NCBI GenBank assembly: GCA_037962975.1
Contig: CM075670.1
Span: forward strand, 233,627,242-233,691,241
Reading direction: 5' to 3'
Source of the DNA: Clitoria ternatea
Taxonomy: Eukaryota; Streptophyta; Magnoliopsida; Fabales; Fabaceae
DNA: 64,000 bases
The translations under genes were made by a program, and so were the position numbers. This document shows positions 23,977 through 35,022 of the stretch, piece after piece. Every line of letters begins with the position of its first letter. Within the stretch, counting starts at the first letter, position 1. A model generated the notes under the pieces. The model had not been told where the DNA came from, did not search any database, and saw only the letters and a program-made list of their open reading frames with translations.

Positions 23977-26841
23977 TGTAACATCCCGGATATTTATAGA
24001 AAAATTTTATGTAGTGAAAAATATTAAAAATTGTTTTAAGGATTTAATTGATATTTTTATGAATTATTGGGCAATTATAAGTAATTAAATATTGTGGGTG
24101 TAAATAAATTTATTGATTGGTTAATTATAAAAGGGTTAAATGAGGTGTGATTAGAAGAAGAGAAAAGTTTAATTATAAGTGGCCGGTTGGGGAGGTAACC
24201 GGTTGCCATGAGTTTTAAATAAAGGTTTCTTTCTCTTTCTTCAATCATTCACTCTCTCACGTGAATCTTCTTCTTCTTCATCTGTTTCTTTTCTTCTTCT
24301 TCTTCCTCCATCGCTGCGAGCTGCATGCTCTGAAGGGAGGTCCATCTTGCATCAAAACCTTGAAATAATTACATTTTCGTGATAGTGGTTTCAAGGTGAG
24401 TTCATTAAACCGTTTAAATTTGTTACCTTGTCTCTTTTGTTTCCTTCTCTGGACTGAATGGTCAAGCAGGTAGGGTAAGGTCCAGATCTCCACTCCTCTT
24501 GGGTGTGTGAGCCTAAAAATGGTCCTTTAACCATGTGGGTGGTGCGACGTTAACGTGTTTCACATTCCAAACCCGTAGGTAGTAGAACGAACACCGGTGG
24601 AACGATTAAGGAAGCTGGTGCTGGATCCGGAGGTTGAACTGTGAACCCAACGATTGTTGAAGCTTGGAACCGAGGTAAGGGGGTGTTCGGGTTATAATTA
24701 ATTAGAATAGGACATACTGTCTGAGTTGTTGGAATGATTGTGAACCGGGTAAGAGATGATGCTGAATGAAAATTGTGAATGTGTATGAATCACGTATGAA
24801 TATAGACACTGATCGGTTTAGGATCAGGTGTGTGTGTGTGTGACATAAGAAATATTTGATGTTGTGATAATAGAGATGATGCTGGATGAGTTGTATGTGT
24901 ATGAATGCATGTATGTGTATGGATACCGATCGGTTTAGGATCGTGTGTGTGTGGCTTAAGCTGATTGAATTTGAAATATTTGATGCTATGACAATCGGTG
25001 TATAGTGGCAATGTGATGCTGGGCTTGACAAACAGGTCACCCAGTGGCAATATGATGGATGGGCTTGACAAGTCAGTCGCCCTGTATTATGAGCACATGC
25101 CAGTTTCTGGTAGTTGCATCTGCTGTTTATTGATGACATGTAATGATAATAAGATATGATATGTGATTATGTGGTATGGGATGGCTGACGGTATGTATTA
25201 CCTTATTTTTGGCTTCCATGGTCAAGTCGGACCCAGTTAAGCTACCCAGAGGTCTATGACCCAGTGGTTGAGGGGGAGCCAAGTCGGGCTCAGTGAACCA
25301 AGTCGGGTTCACGGGATGTCAAGTCAGACTCCCAGCTGAAGGTCGATCCTTTAGTATCTGGATACTAGGCATCAATTTTGTCTGAGTCAGTGGTGACAAT
25401 TGATGATTTAATAATTTACCGAGTGCAATTTGATATATTTGATGAGTATGATTTAATAATTTTGCCGAGTGCAATTTGTTACATTTACCGAGTGGTAAAT
25501 TATTATATTGCCGAGTGTGAGTGTGAATGGCTATATTTACTGAGTGATTTGCTAAAATTACCGAATGAGAATTGTTATATTTACCGAGTATGATTGGTTG
25601 TATTATCGAGTATGATTGGTTATATTGCCGAGTGTGAATTACTATATTACCGAGTGTTAATTGCTATAATTGTCGAGTGTGAGTATATTGCCGAGTGTGA
25701 GTATATTGCAGAGTGTGAGTTAATTGCTGAGTGTAATGTGCAATTTGAGGATAAAGCAATCGGACGGAGTTTATACTCGTATTTTGTTATTTAAATTCAT
25801 TCTAGATTAATTATGATGCTAAACACTCACCCTTGCTGTGGTTTTCAATTTAGTAACCAGTGACAGGGAAGAGATCGGGGCCATGGAGGTGTGCCAAGCG
25901 AAGGATTGATGCTAAGGCACTGAGTGATTTTGAATGAATTATGTAATATATGTATATAATGAGTCTTTCCGAGTGTGTGATGCTGCAACATGTTGCCTGT
26001 ATATTGAATTAAATTTGAATCGGTATGCTGATTGACGTGAGTATAAATTCTTGATGTTATGTGATCGGTATTTATTTTTATGAGTGAATTTGCATTGTTG
26101 TAGCATAGTCGATTATCGGGCGAATCTTGCCCGAGCAGATTCATTCTTGTCCGAGCGAGGGTCGATTAATTTGGCGTCTGTTTCGCTCAAGTGAGTATCT
26201 CTCATCCCTTTCCGAGTAAAAAATAACCGAGAGACCCACCTCTGAGTGGAAGGTTAGGGTGTCTCCGAGTGAGCCATGGCCGGGAGAATCACTTCCGAGT
26301 GAAAAAAGATTGGAGTGTTTCCGAGTAAAGGTGAGAAGGGTTCCGAGGGAGTTATGCCCGAAAGCCTATTTCAAGTAAAATAAGGTTAGGGTATTTTCCG
26401 AGTGATATATGACCGAGAGAAGGATAAGTTATTCCCGAGTGAGAGATGACCGAGTGGACCTATTTTCGAGTGAAACCCGACTTGTTTGCTTTCCTTGTAA
26501 GTCTCGTTTGCTCAGGTTTAGAGTGTACCATTCGCCCAAGCGAGTCGGAACTCGCCTAAGCGACCTTCTCGGTTTTCGCCTAAGCACATCAGGGTCTCGC
26601 TCAGGCGAATGACTCATTTGTTTTTCTTCTTCCGCTATTTCTAATTAACTCTATTTTATTATTGATTTATTTATGATCGGTTATTGTTATTTCGAGCATG
26701 CTTTTATTATTTTGAATGTATTTAAGAAAGGTAAATACTATTTTATATTAAGACCGGGTTAACTTTTATTAAATGCAAAAAATTATTTTGAAAATGATTA
26801 AACGGTTGTAAATAAAAGGTAAATTGACCCGGGTCATCACA
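23977..26841 (+). repeat. Solo LTR, Tekay-like, with perfect target duplication
   Basis: It starts TGTAACATCCCGG, ends GGGTCATCACA and is flanked by GCATG at 23972-23976 and 26842-26846. No primer site or coding sequence follows it, so it is a solo LTR left by recombination between two LTRs. It contains a CCGAGTG-rich stretch at 25400-25740 and 26210-26460, a TG microsatellite near 24826-24842, and splice-like signals at 24395/24396 (donor), 24578/24579 (acceptor) and 24674/24675 (donor). Confidence 0.92.
24579..24674 (+). other. Exon-like block inside the solo LTR
   Basis: The block follows an acceptor-like ACCCGTAG and ends at CTTGGAACCGAG followed by GTAAGG. Upstream at 24395/24396 lies TTTCAAG followed by GTGAGT, a strong donor consensus. 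The same arrangement recurs in the other Tekay-like LTRs of this window, with diverged exon bodies. Confidence 0.45.
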
Positions 26842-27350
26842 GCATGGCTATTCGGTCAGGGAGTGAAAATGAAAAGAGACGAGATAACTCAAATCAAACG
26901 GTTCATTGGACTCACCTTGTAACCACGGTCACGGAAATGTAGTTATCTCAAAGTTTCAGCGCTAGATGGACCTTCCCTCAAAGCATGCAGCTCGGCAGCG
27001 TGAGGAAGGAGAAGAAGAAGAAGAAACAGAAACGGAAGGAGAAGAAGTGGGCTCGCGTGGATAATGAGGAAGGAGAAAGGAAACCTTCTTTATTTAAGGC
27101 TCAGGGGCAAAATGGTCACTTCTCTATTTCTTTTATAATTTCCTCAAAAGTTTTAATTAAACTTTTACCCCTTCTAATTACACCTTATTTTACCCTTTTA
27201 TAATTAATCAACCAAATAAATTTATTTATTTCCTCAATAGTTAATTATTTATAATTGCCTAATAATTCATAAAAATATCAAATAAATCTCTAAAACATTC
27301 AATAATATTTTCCACTCATCATAATTTTACTAAATATCAGGGATGTTACA

Positions 27351-27934
27351 ACAAGTCTGGCCTTGTGCTGTTATGGAAATGATGTGGCTGTAGGTAAGTG
27401 ATACAGGTTGGTAGGTGCAGGTGGTGAGGAAGTTTGCATAAAGAAAATATATCCATGAAACAACATATTTTTGGATAAAAAATTTTCTTTATTTTTAAGA
27501 TCATAAAGTAAGTAACCTTTAATTGCAGGTTTATATCTTAGGAAAATGCATTTTTTGGACCTAGGGTCCAATTTATTTTTATGAGATTTAAGGGTGGAGG
27601 CAAAGCATATCTAGGTAACCAAAAACTTTACTAGTTATATTAGGCATGACATCATTATGTAAAACCTGATAAGGTGTTTTGTTGTTTAGAAATTTGGTTA
27701 GCAATCTATTAGCAACGATATGAACAACATGAGAAATAACATGATTCGAAAACGATTTTGGTGTGTTAGATTGAAACATCAAAGTTTTGGCTATGCCTAG
27801 AATGTATCGGTGCTTTCTTTCAACAATACAATTTTATTGTGGGGTTTCAACCCAAGAGTGTTGAAGCACAATCCCTTGATCAACATACTACTCAAACATG
27901 GAAAATTCTTTTCCATTATCAGTTCTGATTAACT
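27351..27934 (-). pseudogene. Ty1/copia pol remnant, integrase core to C-terminal part
   Basis: The minus strand reads IRTDNGKEF near 27915, then a VETPQ word, VERKHRYILGIAKTLM, LLTKFLNNKTPYQVL and DPRSKKCIFLRYKPAIKGYLLYDLK. This order and these words are the copia integrase and the region before RT. Several stops and frameshifts break it. The upstream part of the same integrase lies at 34174-34310 beyond the nested LTRs. The right end of the older LTR at 27350 cuts it on the left. Confidence 0.82.
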
Positions 27935-30049
27935 TTATCTGTGACGTCCTATGTCAATTTTACATTTATTTACATCTGTTTAATTATTTTTCACAATAAA
28001 TTTTTCGCATTTATTGATAGTTAATTAGATCCTAATGTAAAACCATATTTATTTTTCTTAAGCACACTCAAAATAATAACCGATAGGAAATAAATCAAAT
28101 AATAAAATTGAATTAATTAAATAAACGGAAGAAGAAAATGAAGTCAGGGGTCACTCACTTGAGCGAGACCCTGATTCGCTTAAGCGAAACCAGTGAAGGT
28201 CGCTTAGGCGAGTTCCGACTCACTTGAGTGAATTCTACATTTTAAACCTGAGCGAACTACGAGACATGCAAGGGAAATTCACAAATTCAGTCTTTTACTC
28301 GGAAATGGTCCTCTCGGTCATATCTCACTTGGGAACATCTTGACCTTCCTTCACTCGGAAGGGGTTCTCTCAGTCATGCCTCACTCGGAAACATCCTAAC
28401 CTTCACTCAGAAGTGGATCTCTCGGTCATGCCTCACTTGGAAACATTCTAACCACTCAGAAGTGGATCTCTCGGTCATGTCTCGCTCGGAAACACCCTAA
28501 CCTTCCTTCACTCAGAAAGGGTTCTCTCGGTCATGCCTCGCCCGGAAACATTCTAACCTTCACTTAGAAAGAGTTCTCTTGGCCATGCCTCACTCGGAAA
28601 GGGCGAGGGATACTCGCATGAGCGAAATAGGCACAGAATCAATTCCCTCGGCCCTCGCTCGGACGAGACTGAATCCGCCAGGGCGAGATTCGTCCAGTAA
28701 TCAACTATACTACAGCAGACACACTTCATTCATGACCTACATTAATCAATATACCGATTCTAGATTAGTTCAACACACACAAGCAACATATTATAGCATC
28801 ACATACACAGAAAACTCATTATACATTACACACATAATTCATTTACAAATTTACTCGGTTCGTTGGCATCAATCCTCCTCTTGGCGCACCTCCGGGGTTC
28901 CGACCTCTTCCCTGTCACTGGTTACTAAATTAAAGAAAACCACATCAAGGGTGAGTGTTTGGCATCATAATTAATCTAGAACGGAAATTAAATAACAAGT
29001 ACATGTGTATAAACTCCATCTGATTGCTTTATCCTCAAATTGCAAATCACATTTGGCAAATATAATTAAGTACATACACATCATCACACAATACTAGTAA
29101 TTCATCAATTATCACCACTGACTCTCACACAAAATGGACGCCTAGTATCCGGATACTAAAGGATCGACCTTCAGCTGGGGATCCTACTTGACACCCCGTG
29201 AACCCTGCTTGGTTCACCTAGTCCTGCTTGACTCTCCACCTCAACCACTGGGTCCTACTTGACCACTGGGTAGCTCAACTGGGCACAAAAACCACGGGAG
29301 CCGGAAACGAGGGGCTATACATACCGTCAGCCGTCCCACACCACATAATCATACATGTATATATCACATTCCTCATATCATATATCAAGTGGCCATCAAT
29401 AACAAATCATACTCATCAAATGGGCGACCTACTTGTCAAGTCCGTCATCACAACGCCACTATACACATCGAATCATCACAATGCAAAACACTTTAATCTC
29501 ATACTCATCATAAACCATACACAATTCACATTCATACATACATACACATGCAATTATCATTCAACAATTTTTCTTACTATTTTAATACTCAGCTCAGCGA
29601 CGCGTGTGACGTCCAAAAATTTTCCCAAATAAATTTTTTGCATTTAAAGAATCATTTTGATATTCGTAATTTAAATTCTGAGGTCACATAAAAATTGGTA
29701 ATTGCGGAATATTATCATGCATACTAGTCGTGAACAATTAAAACATAATACATTTATATAGCGGAAACGATAGAGAAAATTACAGTACATGGTACATAAT
29801 ATTATTACAACCCATTAAAATTCAAATAAAGTCATAGTCCAAGCAATAAATTATAAAAGCTTCATTAATTGCATCACTCGTCAATCTGTGTAGCATGCAC
29901 TGTAAAAATAATGTAAGAGTGAGACAGAATATAGAATAAATATAAAATAAGTAAAATTGCACAAACACAATCAACAAACCATAATGATATGATGAATATG
30001 CCAAACCAAGTCGTTTACATTTAATAATCCTTAATTTAGTCAAATGATG

Positions 30050-30225
30050 TCATGCTGGATCCATTTTGGTTTGGTGGGAATACTGCAGTAAAAAGTCTCA
30101 TAGAGACACAAGTAGGACTTAGCATAATGCAATGAATCCCTACACTTCATGGCGCTCAAGTACTAAAGTACACAAGTGGGACTTAGCATAAACCATGAAT
30201 CCCTACACTCTATGGCGCTCAACGA
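30050..30225 (-). repeat. Two-copy tandem repeat in LTR-B
   Basis: AGTAGGACTTAGCATAATG ... AATCCCTACACTTCATGGCGCTC is followed by AGTGGGACTTAGCATAAAC ... AATCCCTACACTCTATGGCGCTC, a spacing of about 70 bases. The function is unknown. Confidence 0.6.
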
Positions 30226-30649
30226 AAATAGGGCTTTAACTCATCATAGAGTAACCCCCCACCAGGGCCGGCAATCATGGAACCCCTAAATTCTATGGTG
30301 CATCCAAATGCTTATGATGCATGAATGCCTTTATCGATTTAACATACCATGATAGCAATACTTCCATAATCACTTGGAAAACCACAAGTCCTCAAAGGAC
30401 ACATCACATATAATAATTCTCAAATCATGGATTTACAGTTCAACAACATATCTCAATAAACCACAAGGCATTCATGTATACATTAATTTAGTCATTCATA
30501 ATTATTCATGACAAAGATATACATACTGTATAACATTTATTGGACACTCAATAACATCCATAATAATCAATAATCCCTCAATAATTCAATAATAAATCAT
30601 TACTCATATGAAAAATATCATTTTCATCCATAATAACCATTATAGGTAA

Positions 30650-31400
30650 ATTTCAGAATTTTACAACAGCAACATACGTTAGTAAAACGACCATAACGTG
30701 AGCAAATCAAATACTTTTTAAGTAATTCCACATTTTTTAGTTTCATAACAAAATTATCTACAACTTTTATGAAGACCATAATTTCAAATTCCAAACAAAA
30801 ACATCACATAATCACAATATACTAAACCATCTCAAAGAAAGTAACAAAACGTACATATGTTGGTATTTTCAACGTTTCTGGAGCTACAAAAATAATTTTG
30901 GCATGGGACCAGTTCTAAATTACTCATAACACAAATATCTAAAACTTTTATGAAGACACTAAACACTAATTCTCATCACAAAATTCCCAGTTTTAAAAAT
31001 ACAATTCGTAATTCATGTCAGCAGATTTTCAGCATGAACATACTTCTGTATTTTAGGCATAACTAGAGCTACAAATATCATTTTAACTTGAAACCACTTT
31101 CTATAGATGCATAACATAAATATCTACAACTTTTGTGAAGACATCAAAGTCTAAATATATATGTATAATTCCCAGAATATTAATATATACACAAAATAGA
31201 AGATACATATTCCAGAATGGACATACTGTAGTATTTTGACTATAGCTCATGCTATACATATCCAAATCAGTCGGTTCAAGTCTTAAAATTCACATAACAA
31301 AAAGTTCTACAACTTTGATGAAGAAGTTAGAATCAAATTCATACGTTTTCAGCTTCAAAATTGAGCAACAAGTTACAAAAATAAATCTAGAATCCTAGAA
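30650..31400 (-). repeat. Diverged subrepeats of about 190 bp in LTR-B
   Basis: Four successive blocks each contain a CATAA...ATCTACAACTTTTATGAAGA core preceded by a GTATTTT...GCTACAAAT segment. Two more such blocks are seen in the LTR fragment at 1-250. They look like decayed tandem duplication inside the LTR. Confidence 0.55.
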
Positions 31401-31855
31401 CAGCATACAATTCTACCCATTCCATATTTATTCACAACCCTATCCCCTCTTACCTTGATGAAGGGTCTTAGATTGGTTGAAAAATGTTCTCTTCTTACTG
31501 TCCTAGCTCTGGATCAGAGGTGACTTGACGGAGGAAAGGAAAATGAGATAGAGACTTTACTAATTTTAGTTTGTTCTGAGAATTCAGACTTGGGGACGAA
31601 AGGTAGCGTTAATTTAATGATGCAATGACAAGTGGGGGACAACTTTTCATAATAGGATTGTAGTGGGACGTTAGGTGCATTGATTGTGGTAATAATGGAG
31701 GATTTAGATAAGAAAATGAGTTGTATTGTTGTCCATTTTTGCCGCCTACATACTGGAGTTTGTATGATTGAAATAGATATATTAAAATATGTACAAAACG
31801 ACATGATTGGAGTAAAAGATCAATTCTGACACTGTTTGGGCATATCTTTTTCTGA

Positions 31856-33250
31856 GAGTTTCAGAGCCTTTTTCGTTCGGAATTACTTCACTCGGAGGGG
31901 ATTTGCTCGAAATTGTTTTTGCCTGAAACACTCAGACATAGCCTTTCCTTCCTCGGAAAATGACTCACTCAAAAATGTCTCACCTGGGTCACCTCATTCA
32001 GAAATATCTCACTTGGATATTTCTGCCCGAAAGTGTTCTTTCAAAGTCAGTCAGTCTTCTCTCGAAACTATTTCTCTTGGAAGTGCGTCACTTGGAACTA
32101 TTACAATTGAGAGATCATTTGGAGTTGTGTCACTCGAAAATCTTACAATAGAGAGATCATTCGGAGTTGCGTCACTCAGAAATATTTCTCTTGAGAATAT
32201 CACTCGAAGTCGAAGGCAACCTCGAAGACGGACCTGAGCACAAGCTTTCGGCAATTTTAAGACACCCGAGCATGAATAGAATGAAGGGGTTCAACACTCG
32301 GATATTTCCTTCATCCAGGAACTATTCACTCAGAATATACTCATTCAAAGTTAAAGTATTTTTCTTTCCAAAAGCACTCTCCCTAGAAAAGACTCACTCG
32401 GTATTTCTCAATCAGTGCCATACCACTCAGAAGTTGGGAATATCTCACTTGACGATATCCCGCTTGGAAATGTCTCACTTAGTGCCTTTTCACTCGGAAG
32501 TGTCACACTCAGAGACACCCCACTCGGGAAAGTTTCACTTAACTGGGAAATTCCCCACTCAGAATTCACAACTCAGAATTATCTCGGCCTGAGAAGTACT
32601 CATTCGAAATTAAAGTTTTTCTTCGTTCGGAAGTACTTCTCTCAGAAACGTTTCATCCAGAGACGTTTCACTCGGATACGTTTCACTCGAAGACGAGTCA
32701 TTCAGAGACGTTTCACTCGGAGACGAGTCATTCGGAGACGAGTCACTCGGAGACGTTTTATTCGGAAATGAGTCACTCAGAAACCTTTTACTCGGAGACA
32801 CTTCACTCGAAAGTATGGAACTTGGAGGCGTCTTTATCCGAAAGGTGCTCATTCGAAGTAAGAGCTTTCCTTTAGTCGTAAGTGATCATCTCGGATTTCT
32901 TCACTCGAAAATGTCTCATTTGAAGCCAAAGCTTTCTTTCACTCAGAAATGGTTCTCTCGGTCATGTTTTACTCAGAAATGTCTCCGAGGCCAGGACTCC
33001 CTTCACTCGGAAGTGGTTCTCTTGGTCATGACTTACTCGGAAACGTAACCTTCCTTCACTCAGAAGTTCTCTCAGTCATACCTCACTCGGAAACCGATTC
33101 CTTTCTTCACTCGGAATTTCTCTCGGTCATACCTCACTCGGAAACTGATTCCTTTCTTCACTCGGACAGTCTTATCTCAGACATGATTCACTCAAAAATT
33201 TCTTGCTCAATAATATTTTACTCGGTAATGTCCCAATCAGAACGCTACCA
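31856..33250 (-). repeat. Long CACTCGG module in LTR-B
   Basis: About 1.4 kb is made of units spelling TCACTCGGAAA(T/C)GTCTCACTCGG and variants. Its order of words matches 61370-62225, 3985-4340 and, at its right part, 50890-51128. It is absent from the sister LTR at 1-1223, so it is a discrete insertion or an expanded block. Frames read through it on both strands but give only low-complexity peptides. Confidence 0.7.
32648..32812. repeat. Array of eleven 15-bp units, consensus near ACGTTTCACTCGGAG
   Basis: Eleven consecutive units start at 32648, 32663, 32678, 32693, 32708, 32723, 32738, 32753, 32768, 32783 and 32798, with no length change. Because 15 is a multiple of 3, open frames persist on both strands and encode pentapeptide repeats (SPSET-like on the minus strand, RRFTR-like on the plus). 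Neighbouring sequence keeps the 15-bp phase less strictly. Confidence 0.85.
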
Positions 33251-34173
33251 GAGGTTAATATCAAAGAAAGCTACTTGAACGAATCAAAAAGAAGCTTCGA
33301 TTCACAGCCAAACTTATGTAGAAAGTTAATATAACTGGATAATATCATTAATGGTCTAGATTAAAAATGCTTATACATGAGATTGAAATTTTGGGATGTT
33401 ACAACCCGAACCCAAAATACGCACCTATTCTAATTAATTACAACCCGAACACCCCCTTACCTCGATTCCAAGCTTCAACGATTTGTACTTGATGCCGATT
33501 GCGTCCTCTAAGTGCTGGGTTCAAGGTTCCACCTTTGAATCCAACACCCGCTTCGTCACTCGGTCCTCCGACGTTTGTTTCGCTACCTACGGAGGTCGAA
33601 ACACCAAAACCCATTAACGTCATACCACCCTCATTGCTTTAAAGACCATTTTCAAGCTCATACACACTAGAGGAGTGGAAAATGGAACCTTACCCCGCCA
33701 TGCATGACCATTCAGTTTAAAGGAGAAAACGAAAGAGATGAGATAACTCAATTTAAAGGGTCCATTGTACACACCTCGAAGCCACGATCTTAAAAATGGG
33801 GTTATTTCGAAGTTTTGACGCGGAATAGGCCTTCCCTTGAAGCATGCAGCTCTCGGCAGTGAGAGGGAGGAGAAGAAGAAGAAGACTCGCGTGAAATGAA
33901 TGAGGAAGAAGATGGATTTTTATTATTTAAGGCTCAGGGGCAAAATGGTCATTTCCCTATTTCTTTTATAATTTCTTTGAAAGTTTTAATTAAACTTTTA
34001 TCTCCTTCTAATTACACCTCATTTAACCCTTTTGTACTTAGTCAATTAATTAAATTTATTTATTTCTACACTAGTTAATCATTTATAATTGCCTTTATAT
34101 CAAATAAATCTCTAAAACAATTATTAATATTTTTTGCTACTCATAATTTTACTAAAATATTAGGAATGTTACA

Positions 34174-34310
34174 TTATCCTTTTCTTATAATGTATTTTAA
34201 TCATTTTAGTAAAAAAATTGTTGAGCCCACTAGCCTCACTCTTATGCTTCATTACGTATATCCAAGTAAATCTAGCAATAAAGTAAATCTAACAAAAATC
34301 ACCAATGTAA
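34174..34310 (-). pseudogene. Ty1/copia integrase fragment (upstream half)
   Basis: The minus strand reads ARFTWIYVMKHKSEA and then a NNFFTKMIKIHYKK segment, the integrase part that precedes the second catalytic Asp. It joins the fragment at 27351-27934 once the solo LTR with TTATC flanks is set aside. Confidence 0.75.
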
Positions 34311-35022
34311 AAAATTAAAGTTTAGACACATAATAAAGAAGAAAAGAGACTCGTCTACCATATCAAAACCAAAAAATCCATGGTAGAAAAGAAAAAAGAA
34401 AAAGAGTTATGAGATTATTAAATCTTCATGATATTAATCAAGACAAAAATACAATCTAACTATAAGAAAAAGATATTTATAAAAAGACTAACCATAGTTA
34501 ATAAATTAACTCTAGCTAACAAACACTAACCATCCAACTAGAGTATAACTAATTCTAGCTCTGAAAGAGAATAATTACAAACTTAACATGGTGACTCAAA
34601 TAAGATGAAAATAAATGCTAATGACTAAAAAAAGGTTCACAAACAAATGAAAAATAAGAAAATTAATTTTGTTTTATTAAACGGATTAACAGAAAATAAA
34701 AAGTGTTTTTCAATTTTGTGTACAGGAAATATATTCAGAATATGGTGTCTAGAAATCTATCTTTATATGTAAAACAAGGCCCTGACAATCTACATGTCAA
34801 CCTGTTATTTTTTTCTAAAAAAATAATTTATTAATAATCATCCATCAAAGTACAAGACTTTTCTTCTCAGTTACTACACACTTCTTTTTGCTGACAATGT
34901 CACCTCAGAACCTATTAAAATAATTAAAAAAGTACAAGAGTTGGGCCTCTGTTGCTATACACTTCTTCTTCCTAACAATGTCACCTCACCTGTTATTTTT
35001 TCTGTATTTCTCAGACACAAGT
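34311..35022. other. A/T-rich stretch without recognisable gene
   Basis: Probably decayed copia or older sequence. Two diverged copies of a word like CACTTCTT...CTGACAATGTCACCTCA lie at about 34858-34910 and 34936-34990. I see no frame or RNA that I can support. Confidence 0.4.

Larger units (their letters stand above)
23627..27350 (-). repeat. Older Tekay-like LTR (minus), right part, split by a solo LTR
   Basis: It ends in GGATGTTACA at 27350 and matches 33404-34173. It is interrupted at 23976/26847 by the solo LTR flanked by GCATG. Its left part is missing because element A is inserted at 23626. Exon-like splice signals are conserved in it (minus strand, about 23858 to 23733). Confidence 0.75.
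29605..33403 (-). repeat. Solo LTR of subfamily LTR-B (minus)
   Basis: The ends are TGTGACGTCC and GGGATGTTACA. The flanks are ACGCG (29600-29604) and ACCCG (33404-33408), one mismatch. Length is 3799 bp. It holds tandemly related subrepeats at 30650-31400 and the long CACTCGG module at 31856-33250. The LTR body differs from the other Tekay-like LTRs except at its termini. Confidence 0.85.
27940..34173 (-). repeat. Solo LTR, Tekay-like (minus), containing a nested solo LTR
   Basis: The left end is TGTGACGTCC, the right end GGAATGTTACA, and the flanks are TTATC at 27935-27939 and TTATC at 34174-34178, a perfect 5-bp duplication. It is interrupted at 29604/33404 by the LTR-B copy. Without that insertion it is about 2430 bp. 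It is inserted in the copia integrase. It contains CACTCGG words at 28300-28620, the TCGCTTAAGCGA-type cluster at 28155-28240, and an exon-like block at about 33465-33590 (minus strand). Confidence 0.9.

Noticed and set aside
32167..33278. Arg/Ser-rich frames on both strands as real proteins
   Set aside because: They arise from 15-bp units that keep all frames open; no start context, and the same region is LTR DNA.
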